Source of the DNA: Streptomyces sp. ALI-76-A
GTDB lineage: Bacteria > Actinomycetota > Actinomycetes > Streptomycetales > Streptomycetaceae
DNA length: 64,000 nucleotides
Assembly (NCBI RefSeq): GCF_030287445.1
Contig: NZ_JASVWB010000002.1
Span: forward strand, 372,001 to 436,000
Direction of reading: 5' to 3'
Positions 44,515 through 53,539 of the stretch are shown here, in pieces. Within the stretch, counting starts at the first letter, position 1; each line of letters opens with the position of its first letter. The translations under genes were made by a program, and so were the position numbers. The notes below the pieces were generated by a model. It did no database searches. It had not been told where the DNA came from and was given only the letters and a program-made list of their open reading frames with translations.

Positions 44515-45486
44515 TCAAGGCGTGTCGCCCGTCACCAACGTCCCGGGACAGCGCGGCTGGGCCCCGATCCACTCCTTCGCCAGGGCCTTTCCCGCGCGCA
44601 GCGCGGCCACCGGGTCGGCAGCCTCGTCCAGTTCGATGAGGACGGTTCCGGCGCCGGGCGTGCGGGACATCGCGTCGGCCCACGCCGGCCAGTCCACGAT
44701 GCCGGTCCCCAGCGTCGTCATGTAGGGCTGTTGATGAGCGAAGACCGTCTCGTCGATGGTGAGTTCCACGTCGATCGGCCCCACCGCGTCCTTCCAGTGG
44801 GCGAGGCCGATACGCGGAAGGTGGCGGCGCGCGACGGCCACCGGGTCGCCTCCCCCGAGGGCGATGTGGCAGGAGTCGGGGCACAGCCACACATAGCGGG
44901 GGTCCGTGAGGGCCATGAACAGGTCGATGTCCCGCTCGTACCAGAGGGTGCTGTTGGACTCGGTATGGAAGGCGAGCTTCACGCCGTGCCGGGACACGGC
45001 TTCGCCGACCACGTGGGCGATGTCGGCCATCCTGCTCATGTAGGCGGCGTCGACGAAGAACGGCGGGCGAGTGCCGTACGTCGTCCGCATCGGCAGTCCG
45101 GTCACGAGGAGTTCTGCTCCGACGTCGGCGAGGAAGGCCGCGCGCCGTTCGGCGTCGGCCACGATGCCCCGGAGGTCGTCACCGTGCCGCCAGTCGGGGG
45201 TGTCGCCGTCGGCGATGAAGGCGCTCACGACGGACAGGCCCCGAGCCGCCAGCTCGCGGCGGAGCGCGGGCGCGCTGCCGAAGGCACGCAGGGCCGAGTC
45301 GATGTCACCGGGGGCGAAGGTCAGTTCGATGCCGGTGATTCCGGCCTCGTCGAGGGCGTCCATCACTCGCGTCCAGAAGCGCTCCGGATTCTCAAGGGCC
45401 CAGTCGTGTACCGCCTCCGTGGACGGAAGGCCCCAGAAGTCCGGGTGGTAGAAGGTGATGATGTCGGTCGCGAAGCGCGGTGTCAT
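44515..45486 (-). CDS. Sugar phosphate isomerase/epimerase (xylose isomerase-like TIM barrel)
   Basis: A 323-residue AP_endonuc_2/TIM-barrel protein. The metal-site residues lie in ITGIELTF, VKLAFHTESNSTLWY, YVWLCPDSCHIALGG and LAHWKDAVG, ending with GTVLIELDEAADP. The family includes inosose dehydratases, tagatose epimerases and hydroxypyruvate isomerases. It is the last gene of the minus-strand operon and overlaps the deaminase by 4 bp. In context it probably isomerises the sugar or polyol oxidised by the GMC enzyme. Confidence 0.85.
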   Translation of the reverse strand: MTPRFATDIITFYHPDFWGLPSTEAVHDWALENPERFWTRVMDALDEAGITGIELTFAPGDIDSALRAFGSAPALRRELAARGLSVVSAFIADGDTPDWRHGDDLRGIVADAERRAAFLADVGAELLVTGLPMRTTYGTRPPFFVDAAYMSRMADIAHVVGEAVSRHGVKLAFHTESNSTLWYERDIDLFMALTDPRYVWLCPDSCHIALGGGDPVAVARRHLPRIGLAHWKDAVGPIDVELTIDETVFAHQQPYMTTLGTGIVDWPAWADAMSRTPGAGTVLIELDEAADPVAALRAGKALAKEWIGAQPRCPGTLVTGDTP

Positions 45487-46094
45487 GCGGTGCCTCCGCG
45501 GGCGTTGTAGACGACGACGCCGTCCGCGGAGTCGACCGCCTTCCGGTAGCCGCGGAACACGGCGAGTGCCTCGTCGCGCAGCACGTCTCCCACGACCTCG
45601 ATGCCGCGCGCCTCGAACTGCCCCGCCCAGTCCGCGCCGAGCGGCCCCTCGTCGAACGTGGTGATCTCCTCCAGTTCGGGACCTTCACCGGCCACGACGA
45701 GGCCGCGTACCCCGGACCACATCGTGGCGCCGTAACACTGGACGCACGGGCGCCAGTTGACGACCAGCTCGTGTGCCGGCTGCCCGGCACGACCCAGGTC
45801 CCAGCCGGCGGTCGCCGTCTGGGCCAGGCCGAGGGCGACCACCTCCGCGTGGGCGCTGGAGACGCCGGAGGCGAGGACGACGTTCACGCCGACCGAGACG
45901 ATCCGGCCGGTGTCACGCTCGGCGACGAGCGCCGCGAACGGGCCGCCGCTGCCCTCGCGCCAGTTGCGGTCGGCGAGGCGGTGGACCAGGCGCATACGGT
46001 CGTCGCGGCCCACGAGCACGGCGGGTACGTCGGCGAGTTCGTCGTCGATCCACTCCGGCAGGGCCACGTGGTACTGCTTCGCGAGGTCGATCAC
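45483..46094 (-). CDS. Nucleoside deaminase family protein (cytidine/guanine deaminase fold)
   Basis: A 203-residue zinc deaminase. The catalytic motif HAEV lies in SSAHAEVVALGLAQT and the two zinc cysteines in WRPCVQCYGATMW, the CMP/dCMP deaminase pattern. GTG 46094 has GAGAGGAA upstream. It overlaps the isomerase gene by 4 bp and follows the GMC oxidoreductase by 13 bp, so it is a fixed part of the operon. A deaminase in a sugar-catabolic operon suggests an amino- or nucleobase-bearing substrate; this is inference. Confidence 0.85.
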   Translation of the reverse strand: MIDLAKQYHVALPEWIDDELADVPAVLVGRDDRMRLVHRLADRNWREGSGGPFAALVAERDTGRIVSVGVNVVLASGVSSAHAEVVALGLAQTATAGWDLGRAGQPAHELVVNWRPCVQCYGATMWSGVRGLVVAGEGPELEEITTFDEGPLGADWAGQFEARGIEVVGDVLRDEALAVFRGYRKAVDSADGVVVYNARGGTA

Positions 46095-46107
46095 GGTGGG
46101 GTTCCTC

Positions 46108-47634
46108 TCAGTGCGCGGCGAGCGCGGTGGCACGGGCGGTCACGGCACGGGTGGCGCGGACAGCGGTCACCGCGCCGGTGAGGGTGACGTTGGCCGCCAT
46201 CGCGGTGGGGATCACACCGTTTCCGGCGAGGTAGAGGTTCTCGTAACCCCACACCCTGCCGTCCGGGTCGCACACGCTGCCGCCGTCGTCGGTGAGGCCG
46301 GCCCGGACCGTCCCGGTCTGGTGCAGCGACGATCCCGGTGGGAGCAGGGCACGCTCGGTGGCGGGGTCGAGCGGCCCGAACTCCTCGGCCAGCGAGCGGA
46401 TGTCGTCGAGGGCCCGTGCGATCAGCGCGCGGTCGGTGTCGGAGTAGCCGAACTCGACGGTGATCCTCGGCATTCCGGCGAGGTCGGTCTCGGTCTCGGA
46501 GAACACGAGCCGGTTCTCGGGCCGTGCCTCGACAGGGACGTACAGGGACAGGCCCACGGAGTGGGCGAGGGGGCGGCCGTCCGCGTCGACGTAGGTGCGG
46601 TTCATGATCTGGCCATGGAACGGCTGTGCCGCTCCGTTCTGCGGCAGCCAGAGCGAATCCGTGCTGAACTCGCCGGGGCGCGGCAGAGGCAGCTCGTCGA
46701 GGCCGATGCCGTACCGGTCGAGGTCCAGGAGCACCCGGGCGGTGACGAAGGCGTGCTCGTTGAGGTGACGGCCCAGGGCGTGCGGGCGTATCCCCGAGGC
46801 GAACAGCAACTGCGGCGTACGCAGCGCGTCCGCGCACACCACGACCGTGTCCGCGAACAGCTGCCCTTCGGTGTCGTCGGCGACGCGGCGCAGCCGGGCG
46901 CCGACGACGCGGTCGCCCGAGACGACGAGTGAGGTCGCGAGCGTGCCCGTCAGCAGAGAGAAGGCCGGACCACCCCCCGTGGCGATCGCCGGGAAGATCG
47001 TCCCGGGGGCGCTGCGGGGCATGGGGCCCGCTGTCGTCGCGGTGACGGCCATCGGCATCGGCTGTGGCCGCCGGTCCTCCGGCCCCACACCCTCGAAGCG
47101 GCGGCGTAGCACGTCGAGCACCCTGCGGCCGACCTCGGTCGGACCGATGGCGGCCGGCGTGACACCGAGCACCTGGCGTGCGGTGTCCAGGTCCGCGGCC
47201 CAGCGGGCCGGGTCACCGAAGTCGAACACCTCGTGCCCGGCGGGCCACGGTGTCGCGGCGGTCCAGTGCACGCCCATGCCGCCCGCGTTCCAGGCGAGCG
47301 CCGTCGCGGGCATCGCCTCGGCGTCCTCGCCGAAGGCCAGGGCGTGGAACATGCCGGGCGGCAGGCCGGTGAGGCTGTCGGCGACCTCGCGCACCACCTG
47401 GGCGCCCGTGTACATGCCCTGGATGCCGGTGGCGACCCGCTCGTTGTAACGCGCCCACAGGACCGGGTCGTCGAGGTCGTGCAGATGCAGTCCGGGTGCT
47501 TCACCGATCGCCGAGCCGCCGTCCACCATCGTGATGCGCAGTGCCGGATCCGCGGCGCGCAGCTGTCGGGCGACGACGGCTCCCATGATGCCGCTGCCCA
47601 CGATGAGGACGTCGGTGCGGGGGGTTTCGGTCAC
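46108..47634 (-). CDS. GMC family oxidoreductase
   Basis: A 508-residue FAD enzyme of the glucose-methanol-choline type. The Rossmann motif LIVGSGIMGAVVARQLRAAD is at the N-terminus; the C-terminal GMC_oxred_C region has PGSSLHQTGTVRAG with the probable catalytic His, then LYLAGNGVIPTAMAANVTLT. It resembles pyranose and polyol oxidases and dehydrogenases. GTG 47634 has CGGAG upstream. Its position between the ROK repressor and the isomerase suggests that it oxidises a sugar hydroxyl, with the isomerase acting next. Confidence 0.87.
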   Translation of the reverse strand: MTETPRTDVLIVGSGIMGAVVARQLRAADPALRITMVDGGSAIGEAPGLHLHDLDDPVLWARYNERVATGIQGMYTGAQVVREVADSLTGLPPGMFHALAFGEDAEAMPATALAWNAGGMGVHWTAATPWPAGHEVFDFGDPARWAADLDTARQVLGVTPAAIGPTEVGRRVLDVLRRRFEGVGPEDRRPQPMPMAVTATTAGPMPRSAPGTIFPAIATGGGPAFSLLTGTLATSLVVSGDRVVGARLRRVADDTEGQLFADTVVVCADALRTPQLLFASGIRPHALGRHLNEHAFVTARVLLDLDRYGIGLDELPLPRPGEFSTDSLWLPQNGAAQPFHGQIMNRTYVDADGRPLAHSVGLSLYVPVEARPENRLVFSETETDLAGMPRITVEFGYSDTDRALIARALDDIRSLAEEFGPLDPATERALLPPGSSLHQTGTVRAGLTDDGGSVCDPDGRVWGYENLYLAGNGVIPTAMAANVTLTGAVTAVRATRAVTARATALAAH

Positions 47635-47688
47635 AGTGAGACTCCGTGTTGTGGGCCGCGGCTGGTGAGGTGTGCGGTGGGGGGGCGA

Positions 47689-48828
47689 TCACGCGCGCGG
47701 GGCGGGCGGTCCGAACAGCTCCGTGTCCATACGGTCGAGGGCCAGCTTCACGGCGCCGATGAGCGCCGCGTCCCGGCCGAGGCCGGTGGCGCGCAGTTCG
47801 ATCGCGGGGGTACGGGCGCTGCGCAGCGCCTGGCCTACACGGGGCAGCAGCACATCGGCGGCCTCCTCGAGACCGCCGCCGAGCACGATGAGCGACGGTG
47901 CGAGCGTCCAGGACAGGGTGGTGAGGATCGAGGCGATGTTCTCCACGAACTCGTCGACCTCCGCGAGCGCGGTCGCGTCGCCCGCGCGGGCGGCGTCGAA
48001 ACGGGCCAGAGCGATACTCCGCTGAGCCGGTTCCGGCGAGGTCAGCAAGGCCACCGGGTGGTTCTCGACCGAGCCGGTCGGCATCGACACCGCCTCGACG
48101 ATCTCGCCCGCGGCGCCGTCCAGACCCCGGTGGACCGCTCCGCGGATGAGGATGCCGAGACCGGTGCGGTTGCCGAGGATCGCCCACACGACGTTCTCGT
48201 GGCCGTCGGCCACGCCCCGCCAGTGTTCCGCGAGCGCGCCGAGGTTGGTGTCGTTGTCCGCGAACCACGGCATCGGGATGCGCCGCGTGAGTTCGTCGGG
48301 CAGGTGCACGCCTTCCCAGCGCGTCGTGTGCACCAGACGCCGCACGACTCCCTCGTCGTCGATCGCGCCACCGCCCGCGACCGCCCCGGCCCGCAGCCGG
48401 TCCACCGACCCGCCCGCGTCGTCGAGGGCGTCGAGGACCAGGGCCGCCGCGTCGTCGAGCGTGGTCCGCGGGTCCTGGTAGGCGCGCAGCGGGCCCCGCG
48501 CCCGGCCGAGGACGCGGCCGCGTACGTCGGCGACGACCGCGGAGGCGTCCGAGGTGGTGATGGACACGGCCGCCAACAACGCGTGCTCGGCGCGCAGGTC
48601 GTACCGTCGGGCGGGGCGTCCGGCGGAGCCGCTGATCGGCACCCGGTCCAGCTCCGCCACCCAGCCGGCCTCGACGAGCGAGTCCAGGATGAGTTCGATG
48701 GTGCGGCGCGAGAGGCCGGCCTGCTCGGACAGTGCCGTCAGGGTCGTCGGACCGGCCGACACCGCCAGGATGCGCAGGATGACCGAGGTGTTGACCCGTC
48801 GGACCGCGCTCTGGTTCATCCCTGCCAT
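47689..48828 (-). CDS. ROK family transcriptional repressor
   Basis: A 379-residue NagC/XylR-like protein. An N-terminal winged helix (NTSVILRILAVSAGPTTLTA, LSEQAGLSRRTIELIL) is followed by a ROK sugar-kinase fold: ADVRGRVLGRARGP, FADNDTNLGALAEHW, AILGNRTGLGILIRG and LIVLGGGLEEAADV. The glycine-rich and zinc-site parts are partly diverged from true kinases. ATG 48828 has GGGAGG at 7 bp and its A/T overlap the stop of the esterase (TGATG), so it is translationally coupled. It probably represses its own operon in response to a sugar. Confidence 0.88.
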   Translation of the reverse strand: MAGMNQSAVRRVNTSVILRILAVSAGPTTLTALSEQAGLSRRTIELILDSLVEAGWVAELDRVPISGSAGRPARRYDLRAEHALLAAVSITTSDASAVVADVRGRVLGRARGPLRAYQDPRTTLDDAAALVLDALDDAGGSVDRLRAGAVAGGGAIDDEGVVRRLVHTTRWEGVHLPDELTRRIPMPWFADNDTNLGALAEHWRGVADGHENVVWAILGNRTGLGILIRGAVHRGLDGAAGEIVEAVSMPTGSVENHPVALLTSPEPAQRSIALARFDAARAGDATALAEVDEFVENIASILTTLSWTLAPSLIVLGGGLEEAADVLLPRVGQALRSARTPAIELRATGLGRDAALIGAVKLALDRMDTELFGPPAPRA

Positions 48829-50342
48829 CAGCACGCCTCCCCCGCCCGGACCACGGGATCGAACACGCCCGTGGTGTCGACCGCGGGAGCCGCGGGGGCC
48901 GTGCCTGGACCGCCGTACTCGCGCGCCGGATCACCGGCCCGCCCGCCGGCCCTCCCCCAGGCCGGCGTCCGGCCGCGGACGAAGTCCACCAGGTCGGCGT
49001 GCATCACCGTGGCCAGTTCCGCGGGCGGGTGCGGACCTAGTGCCGCGGCAGGCAACGTTTGCCCGTCAAGGAGCGGCGTCCGGTGCGTGCTCTCGGCGTG
49101 CCGGCCGCAAGCCCTCGTACTGGATGTACTTGGGCTTTCGGCCGGTGCGGCGAGAGGGCGTGCCGGGCGTCGCGACGGGGCGAACGTCGCCTGCCACGGC
49201 ACTGGCGCCTCGGTGACGCCGGGTGCGTCCAGTACGTCGAAGAAGTACGGGATGTCGATGCAGTGCGCCGCGCCGCCGAGCGCGGGCGAGACCCATTCGA
49301 AGGAGTACAGCCAGGTCCCGGCGACGGCGTCCCGCCGGGCGGCAGCGGCACGCGGGCAGGCGGCCCGGAACAGGGTGTCGGTCAGGCGGGTCCCGGCCGC
49401 GCGCCCGGCCTCGTCCCGGGGGCTGTCGAACTCGTCGCCCGTCGCGCCGAGCAGCAGGGGCACGTCGTGGCCGCGCACGGCCAGTCCGTCCGCGACCGGC
49501 ACCGGCAGCACGTCGTCACCGATGACCGGGCCGAGTACGAGGGTGTCGGCGCCCCGCAGATCGAGGACGCCCCGCTGGAGCTCCTCCACACCGCAGCCGG
49601 TGAACCCGGCCCGTGTGGGCGGCACGCCCAGCCGCTGTCCCAGGCGTACGAGGAAGTCCTGTGCCGCGTCCGCTTCGAAGAACCCGCCGGACAGGCTGAC
49701 CGCCCGCCGGAAGCACCCGTCCGCCACCGGCGAGGAGAGCAGCGCGAGCACAGCCGCTCCCCCGGCCGACTGCCCGGCGACGGTGACGTCGGCCGGATCT
49801 CCGCCGAACGCCGCGATGTTGCCGCGGACCCACTCGACGGCGAGCAGCAGGTCGCGCAGCCCGAGGTTGGTCGGTACGCCGTCCAGCGGGGCGAAACCGT
49901 CGACCCCGAGCCGGTACCCGACGGTGACGCAGACGACGCCGTCGCGGGCGAAGGCACGGCCGTCGTACCACGGGCTGGCGGCACTGCCCGCGAGGAACCC
50001 GCCGCCGTGGATCCACACCAGCACCGGGAAGGGCGCCCTTTCGTCATCCGCCGCGGGGGCGACGACGCCGACGTTGAGCACGTCGTCCCCCGGCACCGAT
50101 GGTTCCGGCACGGTGGTCGTGGCGGACAGCGGCACGCGCTGCGCGGTGGGACCGTGGCGGGTCGCATCGTACGGCCGGGTGAAACGGCCGCGTGGCACCG
50201 GCGCCGCGGACCGCCGCGCACCGGTGGGTGCTTCGGCGTAGGGAATGCCCAAGAAGCGCCGCACCCGGCCGGACTGACGGCCGATGACCGTGCCTGCGGG
50301 GGCGGCCACGGTGACCGTCTCGATCGTGTTCACGACGCTCAC
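48828..50342 (-). CDS. Type B carboxylesterase, interrupted by a palindromic segment
   Basis: A ~504-residue esterase. The oxyanion region is LVWIHGGGFLAGSA, the nucleophile elbow is TVAGQSAGGAAVLAL, the acid is in GATGDEFDSP and the histidine near GGAAHCIDIPYFFD. GTG 50342 overlaps the preceding permease stop (GTGA). Between about 49200 and 49075 the protein turns into Arg/Ser/Pro-rich sequence unlike the family; this is exactly where a 67-bp imperfect palindrome lies. The family-like end resumes at PAELATVMHADLVDFVRG. Activity may be affected. It probably releases an acyl group from the imported substrate. Confidence 0.82.
   Translation of the reverse strand: MSVVNTIETVTVAAPAGTVIGRQSGRVRRFLGIPYAEAPTGARRSAAPVPRGRFTRPYDATRHGPTAQRVPLSATTTVPEPSVPGDDVLNVGVVAPAADDERAPFPVLVWIHGGGFLAGSAASPWYDGRAFARDGVVCVTVGYRLGVDGFAPLDGVPTNLGLRDLLLAVEWVRGNIAAFGGDPADVTVAGQSAGGAAVLALLSSPVADGCFRRAVSLSGGFFEADAAQDFLVRLGQRLGVPPTRAGFTGCGVEELQRGVLDLRGADTLVLGPVIGDDVLPVPVADGLAVRGHDVPLLLGATGDEFDSPRDEAGRAAGTRLTDTLFRAACPRAAAARRDAVAGTWLYSFEWVSPALGGAAHCIDIPYFFDVLDAPGVTEAPVPWQATFAPSRRPARPLAAPAESPSTSSTRACGRHAESTHRTPLLDGQTLPAAALGPHPPAELATVMHADLVDFVRGRTPAWGRAGGRAGDPAREYGGPGTAPAAPAVDTTGVFDPVVRAGEAC
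49090..49156. repeat. 67-bp imperfect palindrome inside the carboxylesterase gene
   Basis: Arms of 25 bp (49090-49114 and 49132-49156) match at 21 positions, for example CCGGCCGcAAGCCC against GGGCTTtCGGCCGG. The 17-nt centre contains a GTAC...GTAC dyad. Weaker pairing extends about 14 bp outward on both sides. The element could be a short palindromic insertion of REP or MITE type. Confidence 0.65.
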
Positions 50343-51220
50343 CGCATTCCCGTTCCGGAGATCCCCTGCACGAAGTACCGCTGTAGGAACAGGAAGAGCA
50401 GCAGCACCGGCATCATCACGACGATGGCCCCGGCGAGCATCAGGCCGTAGTCCTTCACGTGCGCGGCAGCCTGGCTGTTGGCCGCCAGGCCCACCGGCAG
50501 GGTGTAACTGGACGTGCTCTGCGCCACGATGAGCGGCCAGATGAAGTTGTTCCACGAGGTGAGGAACGACATGATCGCGATGGTCGCCACGGCCGGGCCT
50601 GCCAGGGGAAGAAAGACCCGGAAGAAGATCCGGAACTCTCCCGCGCCGTCGATGCGGGCCGCCTCCAGCAGTTCGTCCGGGATCGACGCCGCGTACTGCC
50701 GCATGATGAAGACGGACAGCGGCATCGCCACGCCGGGCAGGGCGATCCCGGTGAGCGTGTCGGCCAGCCCCAGGTCGACGGTGATCACGAACTGGGTGAC
50801 GAACACCGCCGTGAACGGCACCATCATCGCCGCCATGACCGCGCCGAAGGCGATCCGCTTCCCCGCGAAGTCGAGCTTGGCGAGCGCGTAGCCGGCGGCC
50901 GAGGCCGCGACGATGTTGCCGGCCACCACGATGACCGCGACCACGATGCTGTTCACCATGAACCGGCCGAAGCCCTGGGTGCTGAACAGCCGTACGAAGT
51001 TGTCCAGGGTGAGGTCGTGCGGGAGCCACGCGCCGGGATCGGAGCGGATCTCGTCGAGGCTGCGCAGCGAGCCGCTGACGACCCAGACGAACGGCAGCAT
51101 GGTGAGCAGGGCGCACAGCACCAAAGCGCCGTACAGCAGTGGGCGGGCGACGGACCTGGGGCGCGGAGCGGTCCGGTCGGTGGTGGTTGCGGCGTTCTGC
51201 AACGCGGCGACGATGGTCAT
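50339..51220 (-). CDS. Sugar ABC transporter permease, MalG type
   Basis: A 293-residue permease of the carbohydrate uptake type 1 family. The first span is ALVLCALLTMLPFVWVVSGS, then NSIVVAVIVVAGNIVAASAA, and the EAA loop is AARIDGAGEFRIFFRVFLPL. It ends with the family-typical FLFLQRYFVQGISGTGMR. It overlaps the upstream permease by 4 bp and the esterase by 4 bp. Confidence 0.9.
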   Translation of the reverse strand: MTIVAALQNAATTTDRTAPRPRSVARPLLYGALVLCALLTMLPFVWVVSGSLRSLDEIRSDPGAWLPHDLTLDNFVRLFSTQGFGRFMVNSIVVAVIVVAGNIVAASAAGYALAKLDFAGKRIAFGAVMAAMMVPFTAVFVTQFVITVDLGLADTLTGIALPGVAMPLSVFIMRQYAASIPDELLEAARIDGAGEFRIFFRVFLPLAGPAVATIAIMSFLTSWNNFIWPLIVAQSTSSYTLPVGLAANSQAAAHVKDYGLMLAGAIVVMMPVLLLFLFLQRYFVQGISGTGMR

Positions 51221-52146
51221 GCGCGGGGCCTCAGCAGTCGGAACTGGACAAGACTCACCAGGGCCACGAGCGCGAGCATCACCAGCGACGCGGCCGAGGA
51301 CATGGCGAACTCACCGGCCCCGAACTGGTGGTAGGTGAACAGTGCCACCGACTCGGTGGAGCCCAGCGGGCCGCCGTCGGTGAGCAGGTACGGCTCGTCG
51401 AAGACCTGGAGGTAGAAGACGGTCAGCAGCACCGACACCATCAGGGTGGTCGGCAGCAACATCGGCAGGGTGATGTGCCTCAACCGCCGCCACGGTCCTG
51501 CCCCGTCGAGGGAGGCGGCCTCGTGGACGTCGTCCGGAATCGCCTGGAGACCGGCGAGGAACAGCACCATCGCGAGGCCGAAGTTCCGCCAGACGCCGAG
51601 CAGGATGACCACGGGCATGGCCAGGTTCGGGTCGTCCAGCCAGTTCGGTCCGGCGAGGCCGGCGGCGCCGAGCACCTTGTTCACGGTGCCGTCGGCATGG
51701 AAGGCGTACTGCCAGATCAGGGCGACCGCGACGATGTTGGTGACGACCGGTGCGAAGAAGAGGGTGCGGAAGGTGCCGCGCAGCCGTCGGATGCCGGAGT
51801 TCAGCGCGAGGGCCAGCAGGAAGCCGGTCCCCATGGTCAGGGGCACTCCGACGGCCACGAAGAGGGCGGTGTTCAGGATGTCGCGCAGGAAACTGGCGTC
51901 CTTCAGCAGCCGCAGGAAGTTGTCCAGGCCGACGAAGTCGACGGCGAACGGATGGCGCAGGTCCGAGCCCCGCAGGTCGGTGAGGCTGAAGCCGAGCGCG
52001 GCGACGGTGGGGATGGCCGTGTAGAGCAGGAACACAAGGGTGAACGGTGCGAGGAACAGCCAGGCGACGGGCGTGCGACGGGCACGTCGAGAGCGCCTGC
52101 GGGGCACCGGCACGAACGGGATGGTCATCGGTGGCTCACTTCGCAC
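51217..52146 (-). CDS. Sugar ABC transporter permease, MalF type
   Basis: A 309-residue permease. Six spans begin at VAWLFLAPFTLVFLLYTAIP; the EAA loop is EAASLDGAGPWRRLRHITLP, and the segment LQVFDEPYLLTDGGPLGSTE is characteristic of sugar MalF/UgpA-type subunits. It overlaps the binding-protein gene by 11 bp and the second permease by 4 bp. No dedicated ATPase is in the operon, which is usual in Streptomyces, where a shared MsiK-type ATPase serves such importers. Confidence 0.9.
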   Translation of the reverse strand: MRSEPPMTIPFVPVPRRRSRRARRTPVAWLFLAPFTLVFLLYTAIPTVAALGFSLTDLRGSDLRHPFAVDFVGLDNFLRLLKDASFLRDILNTALFVAVGVPLTMGTGFLLALALNSGIRRLRGTFRTLFFAPVVTNIVAVALIWQYAFHADGTVNKVLGAAGLAGPNWLDDPNLAMPVVILLGVWRNFGLAMVLFLAGLQAIPDDVHEAASLDGAGPWRRLRHITLPMLLPTTLMVSVLLTVFYLQVFDEPYLLTDGGPLGSTESVALFTYHQFGAGEFAMSSAASLVMLALVALVSLVQFRLLRPRA

Positions 52147-53098
52147 CCGTGCCGATGCTGTCGGCGTACGACTGGATGTTCGCGGCGGCCTTCTCGGCCG
52201 TCGACGTGCCCTTGGCCACGGCTTCCATCTCCTTGCCGATCCGGGTCGCGACCTGCTGCCAGGTGGTGACCTGCGGAAAGGTCCGCGTGTTCTTCAACTG
52301 TGTGAGGAAGGCGCCCAGGAGCGGCTGGTCCTTGATCGCGGGATCGTCCCAGGCGGCGATGACCGCGGGGAGCGAGCTGTACGCCTTGTACTGCGCGACC
52401 TGGGTGCCCGGCTCGGTGAGATATCTGATGAGCTTCCACGACGCGTCCGGGGTGCCACTGCCCGCGAGGACGCCCCAGGTGCCGCCGGCGGAGAAGGAGA
52501 CGCTGCCCGAGGACCCGGCCGGCAGCGGGGCGGTGGCGACGTGGGATGCCGTCCAGCCGTCCTTCTTCGCCGCGGTGTCCAACTGCCCGACGACCCAGGG
52601 CCCCGTGATCATCATGGCGGTCTTCCCGGCGACGAAGTACGGCTGCGCGTCGAGGAAGGTGGGAGTGGCGATATCGGCGGCGCCCGAGGTGAAGAAGGAC
52701 GCGTTGTACTCGAGCGCGTCGACCATGGCCGGGGTGTCGAGGGTCCACTTCCCCCCGGTGGAGAGCAGCGAGCCGCCGGCCTGCCAGGCGTACATCGCCG
52801 CGTCCTGACCGTTGAAGACGTCCCAGCCGTTGTCGGCCCCGAGGGCGCGCTCGGCGCCGGCGCCCTGGAGCGCCTTGAAGAACGGCACCATCTCGTCCCA
52901 AGTGGCCGGCGCCTCGACGCCCGCCTTCCTGGCGAGATCCGCACGGTAGACGAGTGCGTACGTGTACGCGTACCAGGGCACCGTGTAGGCCACGTCGTCG
53001 ACGACGCCCGCGTCCCACAGGCTCGTGAAGAAGCTGCCGGAGTCGACGAGGCCGTCCGGAACGGCCCGCAGGATCGACGGGCGGAAGTAGCTTTTTGG
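52136..53098 (-). pseudogene. Sugar ABC transporter substrate-binding protein, lacking its N-terminus
   Basis: About 320 codons of a family 1 sugar-binding protein: FFTSLWDAGVVDDVAYTVPW, ALVYRADLARKAGVEAPATW, FVAGKTAMMITGPWVVGQLD and SFSAGGTWGVLAGSGTPDAS. Reading back from 53098 the frame enters unrelated sequence and meets a TAG near 53128. There is no signal peptide, no lipobox and no ribosome binding site for the roughly 100 missing residues. A start at the internal GTG 52993 would give a cytoplasmic fragment. The transporter therefore probably lacks its binding protein. Confidence 0.75.
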
Positions 53099-53167
53099 GG
53101 TGCGCCGGACCCGAGAGTGAAGCTACGAGCGATGCATTTCGGCCATATGCCCTGGCCGTCACGAATA

Positions 53168-53189
53168 ATTTCGGAACATGTAGCGAAAT
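53168..53189. promoter_or_regulatory. ATTTCG/CGAAAT dyad ahead of the sugar operon
   Basis: Inverted repeat ATTTCG and CGAAAT with a 10-bp spacer, in a relatively AT-rich patch upstream of the minus-strand operon. It could be the operator of the ROK repressor. It is the only structure seen in the gene-free stretch 53099-53539. Confidence 0.4.
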
Positions 53190-53539
53190 CGGTTCAGGGT
53201 GGTTTGCGCCGGAGCCGGCGTCAGCCGGACCGGCGCCTCGGGCCGGCCGGGGGAGGCGATGACGGCGGCCGCCATCCTCGCGGGATCACCGGGCGCCGCC
53301 AACGGAGGCAGGTCGCCGGAGAGGATGCCGCACATCTGACCCGACGGGCCGTCGGCGTACTGGGCAGCGGCGCGTCCAGGACGGACCTGCCGGTCCCGGC
53401 GCGTTGCCAGCGCTCCTGATCCCGACAATCCAAACCGGAGTTCGATCTCCGACGTCCTTCGCGTCTCTGAGCAGGCGGTGGCCGGTCGTCATTGCCTGCG
53501 CCCGGCCTCCCTGTACGGCATCCCACCAGGGATGCGGAG

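Noticed and set aside
43457..44890. A 477-codon minus-strand open frame as one protein
   Set aside because: Only codons from 44143 to about 43831 resemble a VOC domain; the rest is antisense to the acetyltransferase or unrelated sequence.
53410..53480. Possible tRNA fragment or attachment site (GGAGTTCGATCTCC)
   Set aside because: It is only a short hairpin with a 6-nt loop and no cloverleaf; no integrase is nearby.
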